Positions 45,108 through 54,233 of a stretch of 64,000 nt of DNA are shown here, one piece after another. Location of the stretch: the NCBI GenBank assembly GCA_902363135.1, contig CABIZF010000002.1, positions 551,098 to 615,097 on the forward strand. Direction: 5' to 3'. Positions within the stretch are counted from its first letter, which is position 1; every line of letters starts with the position of its first letter. Made by a program: the position numbers and the translations under genes. Origin of the DNA: Lachnospiraceae bacterium. Lineage in GTDB: Bacteria; Bacillota; Clostridia; Lachnospirales; Lachnospiraceae. The notes under the pieces are model-generated. The model saw nothing but the letters and a program-made list of their open reading frames with translations, was not told the DNA's origin and searched no databases.

Positions 45108-45560
45108 AGTGTCCCTCCTTGAATGAAAGTGTTTACAGGTTTCTTTCTCCCGTTTTCTGTGCGCTGATTGTAACATGAGCACAGGGTGATTTCAATCTGG
45201 AAAGACTGAGCACGGACAAAATCGGCCTTTTCACTAAGCTTCCGGGTGCGAATTTTGTGCATTTTGCATAGAGAATTAAGAGAAATCCCACAAAACATTC
45301 CGAGCATGCTCAAATAATGAAAAAATTTTCTGAAAATAGTTGTAAAGAATGAAAAACAGAGGGTAAATTATACGGATTTTTGTCCGCGCAAAAACGACAT
45401 GAAACGCAAGAACTTCTTAAGAATCTTTTGGTTTACGGGTATGGAGGAATGTATTATACTAACTAAGAAAAAAGAATCGCCGGAGATAGATCCGGCCTAT
45501 CATCCGGAATACATAAAAAAGCAGAAGGGGAAGAACCGGAAGCAGAAAGGGGAGAACAGG
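45108..45560. other. Divergent intergenic region between the HAD gene and the surface protein gene
   Basis: About 450 AT-rich bases with no supported gene. A longer in-frame extension of the surface protein from 45,399 exists but has no ribosome site and no signal character. The promoter at 45,432-45,460 lies within that extension, which also argues against it. Confidence 0.6.
45432..45460 (+). promoter_or_regulatory. Probable promoter of the surface protein gene
   Basis: TTTACG (45,432-45,437), 17-base spacer, TATACT (45,455-45,460), leaving an A-rich leader of about 95 bases before the start. Confidence 0.5.
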
Positions 45561-48500
45561 ATGAAAAGCAGATTCAAAAAACTGGCAGCCTCTGTTCTGA
45601 CAGCTGCGATGCTGTTGCAGCAGTGTGGCGTGACCACGCTGGCAGAGGAGGCACAGACACAGGCGGAGACGCAGATACAGACACAGGCAGAGACGCCTGC
45701 ACCGGAGACGCAGGCTCCACAGACGGAGACATCCGCACCGGAGACACAGGCTCCGCAGACAGAGACGTCCGCACCGGAGACACAGGCTCCACAGACGGAG
45801 ACGTCCACACCGGAGACACAGGCTCCGCAGACGGAGACATCCGCACCGGAGACACAGGCTCCACAGACCGAGACAGAAAAGGCTACAGAAAAAGAGACGG
45901 AAAAGAAAAAAGAGAAAGAGACCGAAGCTTCGGATCGGGTCAATGATGGAAAAAAGATCGAGGAGTCGACGGTTACTTCCAGACTTGGCAGCGTGCGGAC
46001 AAAGCTGTTTGCAGCCGACAGCGTGATACTTCCGGATACACTGAAAGAGCAGGTCGGCGCAGACTGGATTCTGGATGGAACGGATGGCAAAGCGGCAGTC
46101 GATGGACTGTCCGGACTTTCGAAGACGCTGGCCAACGGACAGTCAACTTCAAAAGTAGAAGTCATCAATCTCTATGCAGATAAGGACGGAAAGCTGGACA
46201 CGAAGCAACTGGAGAAGCTTTTTAAGGATAAGGTGATTGACGTTACCGATCAGTATTTTGTCGTCAATATCATTGCGGCGAAAAAGGATCAGACGCTGAG
46301 CTTTTCCGGATATGCGATGAAAAATAAGGGACAGAACGTTTCCTATACAAAAGCAACGCAGGCGGGAGACATTCTTTACAATTTTGCGACGCTGGAGAAG
46401 GGTAAATACCAGGCCTTTGAGGGTACGGTAAATCTGTCCTCCGGCAGCGGGCTGCAGGGAACATTTCTTGCACCGAAGGCTGCGGTGACGGTCGGATCCG
46501 ACTTAAGCGGAGCGGTATATGCGAAGAAAGTGACCGTTGCAGATGGTGTACAGAAGCTGCTGCGTGTTGCGTATATCAAGGGAGCAAAGGATGAGGCGGA
46601 AACCGAAGCCGTGACAGAGGCTGCGACCGAGACTGAATCAGACACGGAGGCGCAGACCGAGCAGGTAACGGAGGCGCAGACGACGGGTGAGACGGAAGCC
46701 CGGACCGAACAGGTAACGGAGACGCAGAGCGAGCAGGTAACGGAAGCGCAGACGGCAGGTGCGACGGAGGCGCAGACCGAGCAGGTAACGGAAGCGCAGA
46801 CGGCGGGCGCGGCAGAAGCGCAAACCGAGCAGATAACGGAAGCGCAGACGGCGGGTGCGACAGAAGCCCAGTCAGAGGGGCTGACGATTGAGACAGAGGT
46901 TGTCACAGAAGTCCCGGAGCAGTCTGAGACAGCAGCAGAAGCCGGGAGTGAACCGGCAGAAACATCCGAAGAGGAGTCTCCGATTGATCTGGATGCAGGC
47001 ATCGCTCTGACGTCACTTGGACGGGAGTTGATGTGGTATTCACAGACGGGCGTGAAGCTGTCTGTGAAATTTGCAGATGTAAAGGCTGCTGCGGCAGTGC
47101 TATCAGGAGGAGAGGCTGAGCTTCATGCGGCAGATACGATTCTGAAGCCGGATGGAAGTGCAGCCTATGCAGCGGATGAAAAGGTTGGCGATACGCTGAC
47201 GAATCTCGGCAGCGAGGAGAAGACGCTGACACTGAACTATGGCGGCAGCTATTATCTGGAGATCAAAAAAGCGCCGGGTGTGGATGGCAGTGCAGAGACC
47301 TATCTGACACCGGCACGGATTTATTTTGAAGTAGATAAGCAGGGTGTCGTACAGATGGCCGTTGGACAGAATCTGACCGACTGGAGCAATGGCGTGCTGA
47401 CTGTAAAAGCAGAGAAGCAGACGCAGGTGAATGTAGTTCTGGCAGATGCAGATGGAAATGCACTTGCGGATGCAGGCACTTCGATATTTGTCCTGAAGGA
47501 TGAAAATGGGGCTGTAATTTACAACAGCAATACGAAGGCGTCATATCCACTGTATTATATTTCAGGCACAGGAAGTCAGTTGAAGCTGTCCGGTATCCCG
47601 ACCGGCAGTTATTATCTGTCTGAAGTAAAAGCGCCGGAAGGGTATGAGCTGGCAGGCGATCAGAAGTTTACACTGACAGATGGCGGGGCGGAACAGACGC
47701 TCACCATGAAGCATAAAAAGAAAGAGGGTACTGCGAAAGTAAATGTAGCGGTACAGGCAACCTTCACTAAGGCACTGCTCACAGCAGAAAATGACATAGT
47801 AAATTATGTCGCACTGTATTCAGACAGCAAGCTTTCGCAGCGTGTGACGGAGCCGAAGGCAGTGACATTTAAGGCAGGAGATACGACAAGCTCAGTCGCA
47901 GAATTTTCAGCCCTTACTGACGGAACGACCTATTACATCGGGCTGACAGATGCATTTGGAGAGAAGGCAGGAACAGACTATCAGTTGTCAGATAATGCCG
48001 TTGCTGCAAAGGCTGCGGAAGATGAACAGGCAGTTTTGGATATTGACTATACGACGTATCCGGACGGAGACTACAGCTATCAGGCCGATATCTCCGTGAC
48101 GGTCCAGGTAAAGGATGTGCAGGGTGCAGCGTATGCAGCTTCTGATACGTTCTATGCAATGCTCTATCAGGATGCAGACAGGACACAGAAGGTCCTGAGC
48201 ACACCGCTGACGTTTGCGATGAGCGGGGCTGCGGCGCTGACACAGAGCACGCAGGTAAAGATGACGAAAGCGTCCGAGACCTTCTATCTGGCACAGACGG
48301 ATGCGAACGGGACAGAGATCACAAATGCGGATCCGAATTTCCTCTATGGGATCACGTATCCGGATCTGACAAATCAGGCACTTACCGTCGTATGCGGTCA
48401 GAAGGCGGCTGCGACGATTCAGAATCAGCTGGGAAATTCCGTCGTAGTGCTCCGGTTGCTGGATGCAGCTTCCGACAAGCAGCTTCCGGGTGCGAAGATG

Positions 48501-50018
48501 GTCATCAAGGATACGAAGACCGGCAAGGCAGTATATTCCTTTACGACCGGAAACGAAGTGGAGACACTGACGAATAAGCTGGCAGCAGGCAGCTATGTTC
48601 TGACGGAGCTGACAGCACCGGGCGGCTACAGCAATACCAAGGACGTGGCATTTGAAGTGAAGGACGGACAGACGACAGAAGTCGTGATGCGCAATGCGTC
48701 GTATGGAAAATCCGCTCACAAGCTGACGGTTTCCATGCAGGTTTATGTCGGAGACGCACAGGTCTATGCAAAAGATACGACCAGTGGTACGTATGCGAAA
48801 GAAAAACGTTACACATATTATGCGGCACTGTTCGCGGATAAGGCTCGGACACAGAAGGTGAGCGATGTAAAGGAGATCACGGTCAGCGGACTGAGCGGTT
48901 CCGCATCATTCTCCAATCTGGAGAAGGGTACCTACTATCTGGCAGAGACAGATGAGTATGGAAATGTGCTGAGTGCTTCGGATATTCACGGAACGGAGTG
49001 CAAGATAGAATACTCAGATGGCGGAAAGGTTTCGGTTTCTGCTTCTTCAGCACAGGCTGTGATTAAAAATGTTTACAGCAGTCTTCCGAAAGGATATCGC
49101 CATACGGCGACCCTGACGATCACCAAGAAGCTGCAGACAGCATCCGGCGAGGCACAGACGGCCACGAAGACGTTTTACGCAGGCATTTACCGGAAGAAAG
49201 ATTTTTCCGATACGCCGACGGTCGTGGCACTGGATTTGAAAAATGCATCAGAGGCGTCTGCGAAGCGAAGAATTCTGCTTTCCAGCTCCAATGAGGTAAA
49301 CTATTATATTGCAGAGGTGGATAAGAGCGGAAAGCGTATCACCGATGAGGCATCCTTTGGCTATACAATTCAGGTGGATCAGCCGGAGGTGACCTTAAAG
49401 GGTGGCGAGGAGAAGCATGTCACGATTACAAATAAGACGAGAGTCTCCAAGGTCACGCTGTATCTGACAAAGAAGGTCTATGAGGGAACGTCCAAGAAGG
49501 CAGTCAATGAGACCTTCTACGCAGGGCTGTTCAAGGATCCGGAGTTTACACAGCTCTATGCAAAGCCGATCGCACTGCAGCTGAAGAATAAGAGTGAGAT
49601 CACATTGAAGCTTTCGCTGAATCTCGGCGCGGCAGCCGGGGCGAAGATCTATGTGGCAGAGGTTGATGAGAACGGCAAGGTCGTGCAGGCCGGAGCGAAA
49701 TTCGGTTATGACATCCGTGTTGTCAATGCGACTGCAGAGTTCACGCAGGAGCAGACAGAGGTACAGTCAATTCTTCTGAATTCAGTATATAGTTCTTCTT
49801 CAGAGGATAACTGGAACAAGATTATCAGCCGCGATGGCAACAACATCGGCGGTGGTGGAATTGGAAGCGGCTCAAACGGAGGAGGCGGAGCGAGCGCCAA
49901 CGGTTCCGTACAGACCGGAGATGAGACACCGATCCTTCCGTATGTCGGCGGGCTGGCGGCAGCCGCACTGGTGATTGCAGTACTGCTGGTGGCAGGAAGG
50001 CGGAAAAGACAAAAATAA
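45561..50018 (+). CDS. Large repetitive surface protein with anchor-A and Cna-B-like modules
   Basis: A 1,485-residue cell-wall protein. Signal peptide MKSRFKKLAASVLTAAMLLQ, ending near TLAEE. Thr/Glu/Pro-rich repeats of 12 residues lie at about 47-105. A choice-of-anchor A-like domain (about 140-345) has LSGLSKTLANGQSTSKVEVI and GTFLAPKAAVTVGSDLSGAV. A second EQVTEAQT-type repeat stalk covers about 360-440. A Cna-B/SpaA-like domain contains SYYLSEVKAPEGYELAGDQ. Then five diverged copies of an 80-110-residue beta module share a TFYA.LF.D...TQ core and end YYLAETDEYG or a variant. The C-terminus is SVQTGDETP, a membrane helix and RRKRQK: a sortase-type signal of QTGD form. Start 45,561 has AAAGGGGAG upstream. 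Probably adhesive; ligand unknown. Confidence 0.9.
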   Translation: MKSRFKKLAASVLTAAMLLQQCGVTTLAEEAQTQAETQIQTQAETPAPETQAPQTETSAPETQAPQTETSAPETQAPQTETSTPETQAPQTETSAPETQAPQTETEKATEKETEKKKEKETEASDRVNDGKKIEESTVTSRLGSVRTKLFAADSVILPDTLKEQVGADWILDGTDGKAAVDGLSGLSKTLANGQSTSKVEVINLYADKDGKLDTKQLEKLFKDKVIDVTDQYFVVNIIAAKKDQTLSFSGYAMKNKGQNVSYTKATQAGDILYNFATLEKGKYQAFEGTVNLSSGSGLQGTFLAPKAAVTVGSDLSGAVYAKKVTVADGVQKLLRVAYIKGAKDEAETEAVTEAATETESDTEAQTEQVTEAQTTGETEARTEQVTETQSEQVTEAQTAGATEAQTEQVTEAQTAGAAEAQTEQITEAQTAGATEAQSEGLTIETEVVTEVPEQSETAAEAGSEPAETSEEESPIDLDAGIALTSLGRELMWYSQTGVKLSVKFADVKAAAAVLSGGEAELHAADTILKPDGSAAYAADEKVGDTLTNLGSEEKTLTLNYGGSYYLEIKKAPGVDGSAETYLTPARIYFEVDKQGVVQMAVGQNLTDWSNGVLTVKAEKQTQVNVVLADADGNALADAGTSIFVLKDENGAVIYNSNTKASYPLYYISGTGSQLKLSGIPTGSYYLSEVKAPEGYELAGDQKFTLTDGGAEQTLTMKHKKKEGTAKVNVAVQATFTKALLTAENDIVNYVALYSDSKLSQRVTEPKAVTFKAGDTTSSVAEFSALTDGTTYYIGLTDAFGEKAGTDYQLSDNAVAAKAAEDEQAVLDIDYTTYPDGDYSYQADISVTVQVKDVQGAAYAASDTFYAMLYQDADRTQKVLSTPLTFAMSGAAALTQSTQVKMTKASETFYLAQTDANGTEITNADPNFLYGITYPDLTNQALTVVCGQKAAATIQNQLGNSVVVLRLLDAASDKQLPGAKMVIKDTKTGKAVYSFTTGNEVETLTNKLAAGSYVLTELTAPGGYSNTKDVAFEVKDGQTTEVVMRNASYGKSAHKLTVSMQVYVGDAQVYAKDTTSGTYAKEKRYTYYAALFADKARTQKVSDVKEITVSGLSGSASFSNLEKGTYYLAETDEYGNVLSASDIHGTECKIEYSDGGKVSVSASSAQAVIKNVYSSLPKGYRHTATLTITKKLQTASGEAQTATKTFYAGIYRKKDFSDTPTVVALDLKNASEASAKRRILLSSSNEVNYYIAEVDKSGKRITDEASFGYTIQVDQPEVTLKGGEEKHVTITNKTRVSKVTLYLTKKVYEGTSKKAVNETFYAGLFKDPEFTQLYAKPIALQLKNKSEITLKLSLNLGAAAGAKIYVAEVDENGKVVQAGAKFGYDIRVVNATAEFTQEQTEVQSILLNSVYSSSSEDNWNKIISRDGNNIGGGGIGSGSNGGGGASANGSVQTGDETPILPYVGGLAAAALVIAVLLVAGRRKRQK
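45701..45876 (+). repeat. 36-base tandem repeats in the surface protein gene
   Basis: Nearly five units starting at 45,701, 45,737, 45,773, 45,809 and 45,845, each beginning ACCGGAGAC and encoding PETQAPQTETSA. Units differ at only a few bases, so copy number may vary between strains. Confidence 0.9.
46646..46875 (+). repeat. Imperfect repeats encoding an EQVTEAQT stalk
   Basis: Units built on GAGCAGGTAACGGAAGCGCA and GACGGCGGGTGCGACAGAAG, encoding EQVTEAQTAGATEAQT with variants. They separate the anchor-A-like domain from the first beta module. Confidence 0.8.
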
Positions 50019-50063
50019 ATGATACAAAGCAGGGAATAAAAAAGCATAAAGAAAAGCGAAAAG

Positions 50064-50103
50064 AAAAGGCGCTGACCGGGTAAGTATCGGGTCAGTGCCT
50101 TTT
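50064..50103. terminator. Bidirectional terminator between surface protein and DUF1622 genes
   Basis: AAAAGGCGCTGACC (50,064-50,077) pairs with GGTCAGTGCCTTTT (50,090-50,103) with one mismatch. T residues follow on both strands, and the genes converge here. Confidence 0.85.
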
Positions 50104-50159
50104 CTGGTATAGTCAAGCGGTTAAAAGATATCTGGTATTGCACAGCTGTCCATAGCTTT

Positions 50160-50615
50160 TCATTTTTTTGCGGAATCCTCCGATGAAGCTGTTGTTGCTG
50201 AGGCAGTTTCTGTGTCTGCTTGCACATGATTTCCTGTATCAGCAGTGACAACGGTAGTGACAGTCGGCACTGCGGGGGTTGGTTGCTCAGAAGCAGCTGC
50301 CTCGTCTGCCTTCTCGTTCCTGATCTCCCAGTGGATGAGCACAGTGAGCACGGCGCGCAGGGCGATGATACTGCCGACGATGGCGATCTCACTTAAGCTG
50401 CGTACAATGACGGTGCGGAGAATCTCGCTGCCAAGCTTGAATTCCAGTCCCATAGCGAGCCCCTGAGCCAGCGTGAGGCGCGTGTCCGGGGAGCGACGAA
50501 GGTAGTTGACCAGCCCCTGAAGACCTGCAAAAGTGATAACGCCCACACCAATGTATTCGAACAATAGCATTGCCAGATTGACGAAGGAGTGGAGGATCGT
50601 TTCCAGTATTTCCAT
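50160..50615 (-). CDS. DUF1622 family membrane protein
   Basis: A 151-residue protein with three membrane segments: LHSFVNLAMLLFEYIGVGVI, TLAQGLAMGLEFKLGSEILR (amphipathic), and IAIVGSIIALRAVLTVLIHW. This matches DUF1622, whose role is unknown. The C-terminal 45 residues are a polar Thr/Ala/Ser-rich tail. ATG at 50,615 has AAAGGAAC upstream; the longer frame to 50,738 runs into the repeat region. It stands alone. Confidence 0.85.
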   Translation of the reverse strand: MEILETILHSFVNLAMLLFEYIGVGVITFAGLQGLVNYLRRSPDTRLTLAQGLAMGLEFKLGSEILRTVIVRSLSEIAIVGSIIALRAVLTVLIHWEIRNEKADEAAASEQPTPAVPTVTTVVTADTGNHVQADTETASATTASSEDSAKK

Positions 50616-50658
50616 AAATAGAGTTCCTTTCTTTTGTCTGTGATGATATGATGATACC

Positions 50659-50913
50659 AGGGTCAAAAGGTATTTTGCCCCCAACTGATGCCTACGAATT
50701 GCTCCGCTGCGAAGCAGCTCCCGCAATTCTGCAAACATTCGAAATCCGCTGATTTACTACGTAAATCGCTACTTTCTCATGTTTGGCGGATCCCAAGGTA
50801 AAGCGGACATTCGCAATCCGCTTCGCTACTTGCTCATGAACGCAGTCGCTTCGCGATCTGCGTTCAAAAGCTTTATCATGCAAGCATGAACGGCTTTTTG
50901 ACCTTTTGACCCT
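50659..50913. repeat. 255-base intergenic element bounded by inverted repeats
   Basis: AGGGTCAAAAGGT (50,659-50,671) and its perfect inverse ACCTTTTGACCCT (50,901-50,913) bound a block of short dyads. It contains CTTCGCTACTTGCTCATGAA (50,821-50,840), part of a 23-base exact inverse match to 63,695-63,717, and an AAGCGGA/TCCGCTT hairpin matching 59,341-59,380. An open frame through it on the minus strand is not a gene. It has the look of a MITE or REP-type element. Confidence 0.7.
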
Positions 50914-51146
50914 AGCATCATGATATGTCATCAGTATATCGTCAAAGAAAGGGAAAAGCAAGAATCAATTGCGGCGCGGAAAAATTTATGCTATAGTAAG
51001 GAAATCAGGAAGATAGCAGAGAATTGCTATACACACAGCATAGTGGAAGGGCATGAAGTGACAGGCAGGGCTGGCTGGCTTATCGCCTGTGAAAATAAGA
51101 AGCGGGAGCGTCTGGGAATGCTTTCAGGATAATATAAGGAGGCAAT

Positions 51147-52022
51147 ATGAGTAAGGTTGCGATAGTAACGGACAGCAACAGTGGAATCACACAGGCTGAG
51201 GGAAAGGAGCTTGACATTTTTGTCGTCCCGATGCCATTTTATATTAATGGGAAATTGTATTATGAAGAAAGGACACTTTCGCAGGAAGAGTTTTATCAGC
51301 ATCTCAGCGAGAAGGCTGAGATTTCCACTTCCATGCCGGCGATGACGGATGTGACAGAGCTTTGGGATAAGCTTCTGCAGGTGTATGAGGAGATTATCTA
51401 TATTCCGATGTCGAGCGGACTGAGCAGCTCCTGCCAGACGGCGATGATGCTGGCGCAGGACTATGACGGAAAAGTGCAGGTCGTGGATAATAAACGTATT
51501 TCCGTGACGCAGCGCCAGGCCGCGATCGATGCAAAGGCACTGGCTGATGCAGGCTGGAATGCAGAGGCGATCAGGGACTATCTGATGAAGACAGCGGCGG
51601 ACTCCAGCATTTATATTACACTGAGCACCTTGTATTATCTGAAAAAGGGTGGGCGGATCACACCGGCAGCGGCAGCACTTGGTACACTGCTTCGTCTGAA
51701 ACCGGTTCTGCAGATTCAAGGAGAGAAGCTCGACGCCTATGCGAAGAGCCGTACCTTAAAGGCGGCGAAGGCGACGATGCTTGAGGCAGTTCGGAATGAC
51801 TGTGCGCAGCGGTTCGGTTCCAATGAGGCTGCGGATAAGGTTCACATTCACCTCGCTTATTCGGGAACCGATCTGACGGAAGCAAACATCTGGAAACAGG
51901 AAGTACAGGAGGCATTTCCAGATCATGAGATTATCATGCGTCCGCTCTCTTTAAGCATATCCTGTCACATCGGACCGGGGGCGATCGCAATCACAGCAAC
52001 AAAGATGCTGGATGTTTTGTAA
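51147..52022 (+). CDS. DegV family fatty-acid-binding protein
   Basis: A 291-residue protein of the DegV/FakB fold, which binds a fatty acid for the FakA kinase. Typical pieces: VAIVTDSNSGITQAEGKELD, the ligand-loop pattern ISTSMPAMTDVTELWDKLL, MSSGLSSSCQTAMMLAQDY, and LYYLKKGGRITPAAAALGTL. The C-terminal HIGPGAIAITATKM is also characteristic. AAGGAGG lies upstream of the ATG. No fakA is in this window, so the partner would be elsewhere. Stands alone between a repeat region and a terminator. Confidence 0.92.
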   Translation: MSKVAIVTDSNSGITQAEGKELDIFVVPMPFYINGKLYYEERTLSQEEFYQHLSEKAEISTSMPAMTDVTELWDKLLQVYEEIIYIPMSSGLSSSCQTAMMLAQDYDGKVQVVDNKRISVTQRQAAIDAKALADAGWNAEAIRDYLMKTAADSSIYITLSTLYYLKKGGRITPAAAALGTLLRLKPVLQIQGEKLDAYAKSRTLKAAKATMLEAVRNDCAQRFGSNEAADKVHIHLAYSGTDLTEANIWKQEVQEAFPDHEIIMRPLSLSISCHIGPGAIAITATKMLDVL

Positions 52023-52043
52023 TAACAGAATACAAAATAGGGC

Positions 52044-52148
52044 TTGACAAAAATGCAGCTCTGTGGTAGCGTGATTGCATAAATTTTATATATGTTTGTT
52101 GACAAAGGCGTCTATATTTATCGAAGAATATGGACGCCTCTTTTTTTT
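52044..52148 (+). ncRNA. Possible short orphan transcript (promoter followed by terminator)
   Basis: TTGACA (52,044-52,049), 17 bases, TAGCGT (52,067-52,072), then AGGCGTC/GACGCCT hairpin (52,106-52,139) with an inner TATATT/AATATG stem and a run of eight T. A transcript of about 65-70 bases would result. The hairpin may simply terminate the degV transcript. Confidence 0.35.
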
Positions 52149-52307
52149 ACCAAATCCAGTAACGCCTGCCTCAATTGTGCAGTGCAATTTTTACATTTCT
52201 TATGGTTTCCAATTCCGGTTTTTGACCGGGATTAGAAATAAATATCACACACACTTTTTGGGCAGTGTTTTCACCAGACACTGCCCACCCCCTCTAAAAA
52301 GAGCGGA

Positions 52308-54170
52308 TTATGAAACTGTCACCCCAAGCTTTTGAGCGACCAGCTTCTCTAGAATAGAAAACGGCGCAGGGCCGGCATCGAGTACCGCTGTATGAAAATC
52401 GCGTAGTACGAAGTGTTCCTGCAATGCCTGCTGCATGGTACTGCGAAGGTGCTGGAAATTCAGGCAGCCGACATAATATTGCAGATAATTGGCCGGAGCC
52501 TGCAGGATCGCCCGGTAGAGGGAGGAGGCTCCGGAAGCGTTGAATCCAAGCTTTGTCAGAAAGGCAGAGACATCTGCAAGAGAATAGCCGTGATAGTGAA
52601 TGCCAATATCGAGCAGGGCGGCAAGCCCGAGGGAGAAGGCACGGTTTTTCTGCTGAACAACCGTGGTATCACTTCCGCCATCCCAGAGCGAATAGGCATA
52701 CATTTCCACATAAGTAGCCCATCCCTCCGTATAGCCGCCGGGAGCGAGCAGGAAGCGGAGCGGAGCCGGTGACTGTGTATGGAAGCTGACAGTCTGAAAC
52801 AGATGACCCGGATATCCTTCATGCGCCAGCGTCGTATACAGGGAAAGGCCGCGGCAGTTTTCCGCAGGATTCAGATAAATGACATTTTCTGTATACTGAT
52901 CGATCGGAGGCGTCAGATAAAAGGCGGGGCTCAGATAATCTTTCAGAGAGTTATCAATATATTTTACTTCACAGGAGACGGCAGGAATGTCGGGAAAGTC
53001 CTGTGAAATTTTTTTGCGCAGATCTTTGAGCATGGCGACTGCATCGGTGCTGTCGTCGGCGAAGGATGCAGACGTGATGGAGTCTATCGAAATGTCGGAT
53101 AAGAATGTCAGAGCAGGAAGCGCGGCAGTGGACAGACCGGAAACAGAAGCTGCGGCAGCGGAAGGCTGTGAAGAAGCGGAGTTTGTATGAGACGCCGTCT
53201 GGAGCCGGTTCTGGATCGCCTGATAATCTGCGACGAGCTGCTGCTTGATTTCCTCCTCGATCTGCGCAATGCTGCGTGAATCCCCGACCTCGCGTTTTAC
53301 GAGGTATTCATAAAATGCCTGCCCTTTGGGAAAATAAAAAAGCCCCTGTTCATTTTGTCCTTTGCCAAGGAGCTCCGTGAGTCCTTTGATGAGTGTCTCA
53401 TAGGCAGGAAGGACATAGCCGGTGATGGCAGCTTCATTTCGCTTCTGGTAGGCGATTTTCTCATCGACAGAGAGATTGGAGAAGGCATCGATTTTTTTCT
53501 GAAACAGGGTGATCAGGTAGTGGTCAGAGGGAGACTGAATAAAATCCTGGCACTGCCGGATGACTTCCTGTGCGCAGGCATCGCTCATAAAGAGTCCGGC
53601 GACTGCTTTTTCCCGTTCAAAGGAGAGCAGGGAGAGAAAATAATCCGGTACCTGCGTCAGCAGTGAGAGATAATTTTCAATATCGCCTTTTGTGCGAAAG
53701 GAATATTCTGCAAGAAGGATCGGGAGCTGTGCCTGAATACCGAGCGCAGGGCCGAGCGGCTCCTCATAGAGCAGAAAATCTGCACCGGAAAGCTCGGTGT
53801 CGAGCCAGTCCTTAAAAATGGCATAGGTGACCTGCTGCGAAGCATTCAGCTCTTCAAAAGAAAATGTATCCAGGGTTTTCCGATAGTTTTCACAGGCAGC
53901 CAGAGCACGCCGCTGCGCCATTGTGCTTCCGTCCCCCAGGGATATCGGAAGGTTTTCCAGACCAAAGTCGGATGGACTGGCGACCGTGTAGTGCAGGCTT
54001 AACGTATTACCTGACAGCTCCTCGCAGAATACCTGCCGTGTAAAGCAGTCAAATTTTTTTTCGGGAGTAAAGGGAAATCCGGTTAGGAAAAGAATGACGC
54101 ATACGGCTGCAGCGAGCAAAAGCAGGAGCAGCAGTATGCGTTTTCGCAGAGTGAAATGGGATGCGGACAT
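52308..54170 (-). CDS. DUF885 family membrane-anchored metalloprotein
   Basis: A 620-residue protein of the DUF885 family, whose members look like zinc carboxypeptidases of the M32/M3-like clan. An N-terminal membrane helix (ILLLLLLLAAAVCVILFLTG) exposes the rest outside the cell. The conserved motif LYTTLAHEGYPGHLFQTVSF, with HEGYPGH as zinc site, is followed by GGYTEGWATYVEMYAYSLW with the probable third ligand Glu. A low-complexity Ser/Ala segment is inserted near residue 340. Substrate unknown, likely peptides. A hairpin GGGCAGTG/CACTGCCC lies past the stop (52,260-52,286), without a T run on the proper side. Confidence 0.85.
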   Translation of the reverse strand: MSASHFTLRKRILLLLLLLAAAVCVILFLTGFPFTPEKKFDCFTRQVFCEELSGNTLSLHYTVASPSDFGLENLPISLGDGSTMAQRRALAACENYRKTLDTFSFEELNASQQVTYAIFKDWLDTELSGADFLLYEEPLGPALGIQAQLPILLAEYSFRTKGDIENYLSLLTQVPDYFLSLLSFEREKAVAGLFMSDACAQEVIRQCQDFIQSPSDHYLITLFQKKIDAFSNLSVDEKIAYQKRNEAAITGYVLPAYETLIKGLTELLGKGQNEQGLFYFPKGQAFYEYLVKREVGDSRSIAQIEEEIKQQLVADYQAIQNRLQTASHTNSASSQPSAAAASVSGLSTAALPALTFLSDISIDSITSASFADDSTDAVAMLKDLRKKISQDFPDIPAVSCEVKYIDNSLKDYLSPAFYLTPPIDQYTENVIYLNPAENCRGLSLYTTLAHEGYPGHLFQTVSFHTQSPAPLRFLLAPGGYTEGWATYVEMYAYSLWDGGSDTTVVQQKNRAFSLGLAALLDIGIHYHGYSLADVSAFLTKLGFNASGASSLYRAILQAPANYLQYYVGCLNFQHLRSTMQQALQEHFVLRDFHTAVLDAGPAPFSILEKLVAQKLGVTVS

Positions 54171-54233
54171 AAGAATTCTCCGTGTGAGTTCTTATGCTAT
54201 CCTATGAAAGAAAGATAAAAATCAGAAGTAAAA

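Noticed and set aside
45399..45560. N-terminal extension of the surface protein
   Set aside because: No ribosome site, and a good signal peptide with ribosome site begins at 45,561.
45701..46875. Regular repeats considered as a CRISPR array
   Set aside because: They are in-frame tandem repeats without unique spacers and encode a Thr/Glu/Pro-rich stalk.
50692..50961. 89-codon minus-strand frame in the intergenic repeat
   Set aside because: It consists of the repeat family itself; part of it recurs in another frame upstream of the M18 gene at 59,340.
52260..52286. GGGCAGTG/CACTGCCC hairpin as terminator of the DUF885 gene
   Set aside because: No T run follows on the minus strand; the hairpin is real but its role is unsupported.
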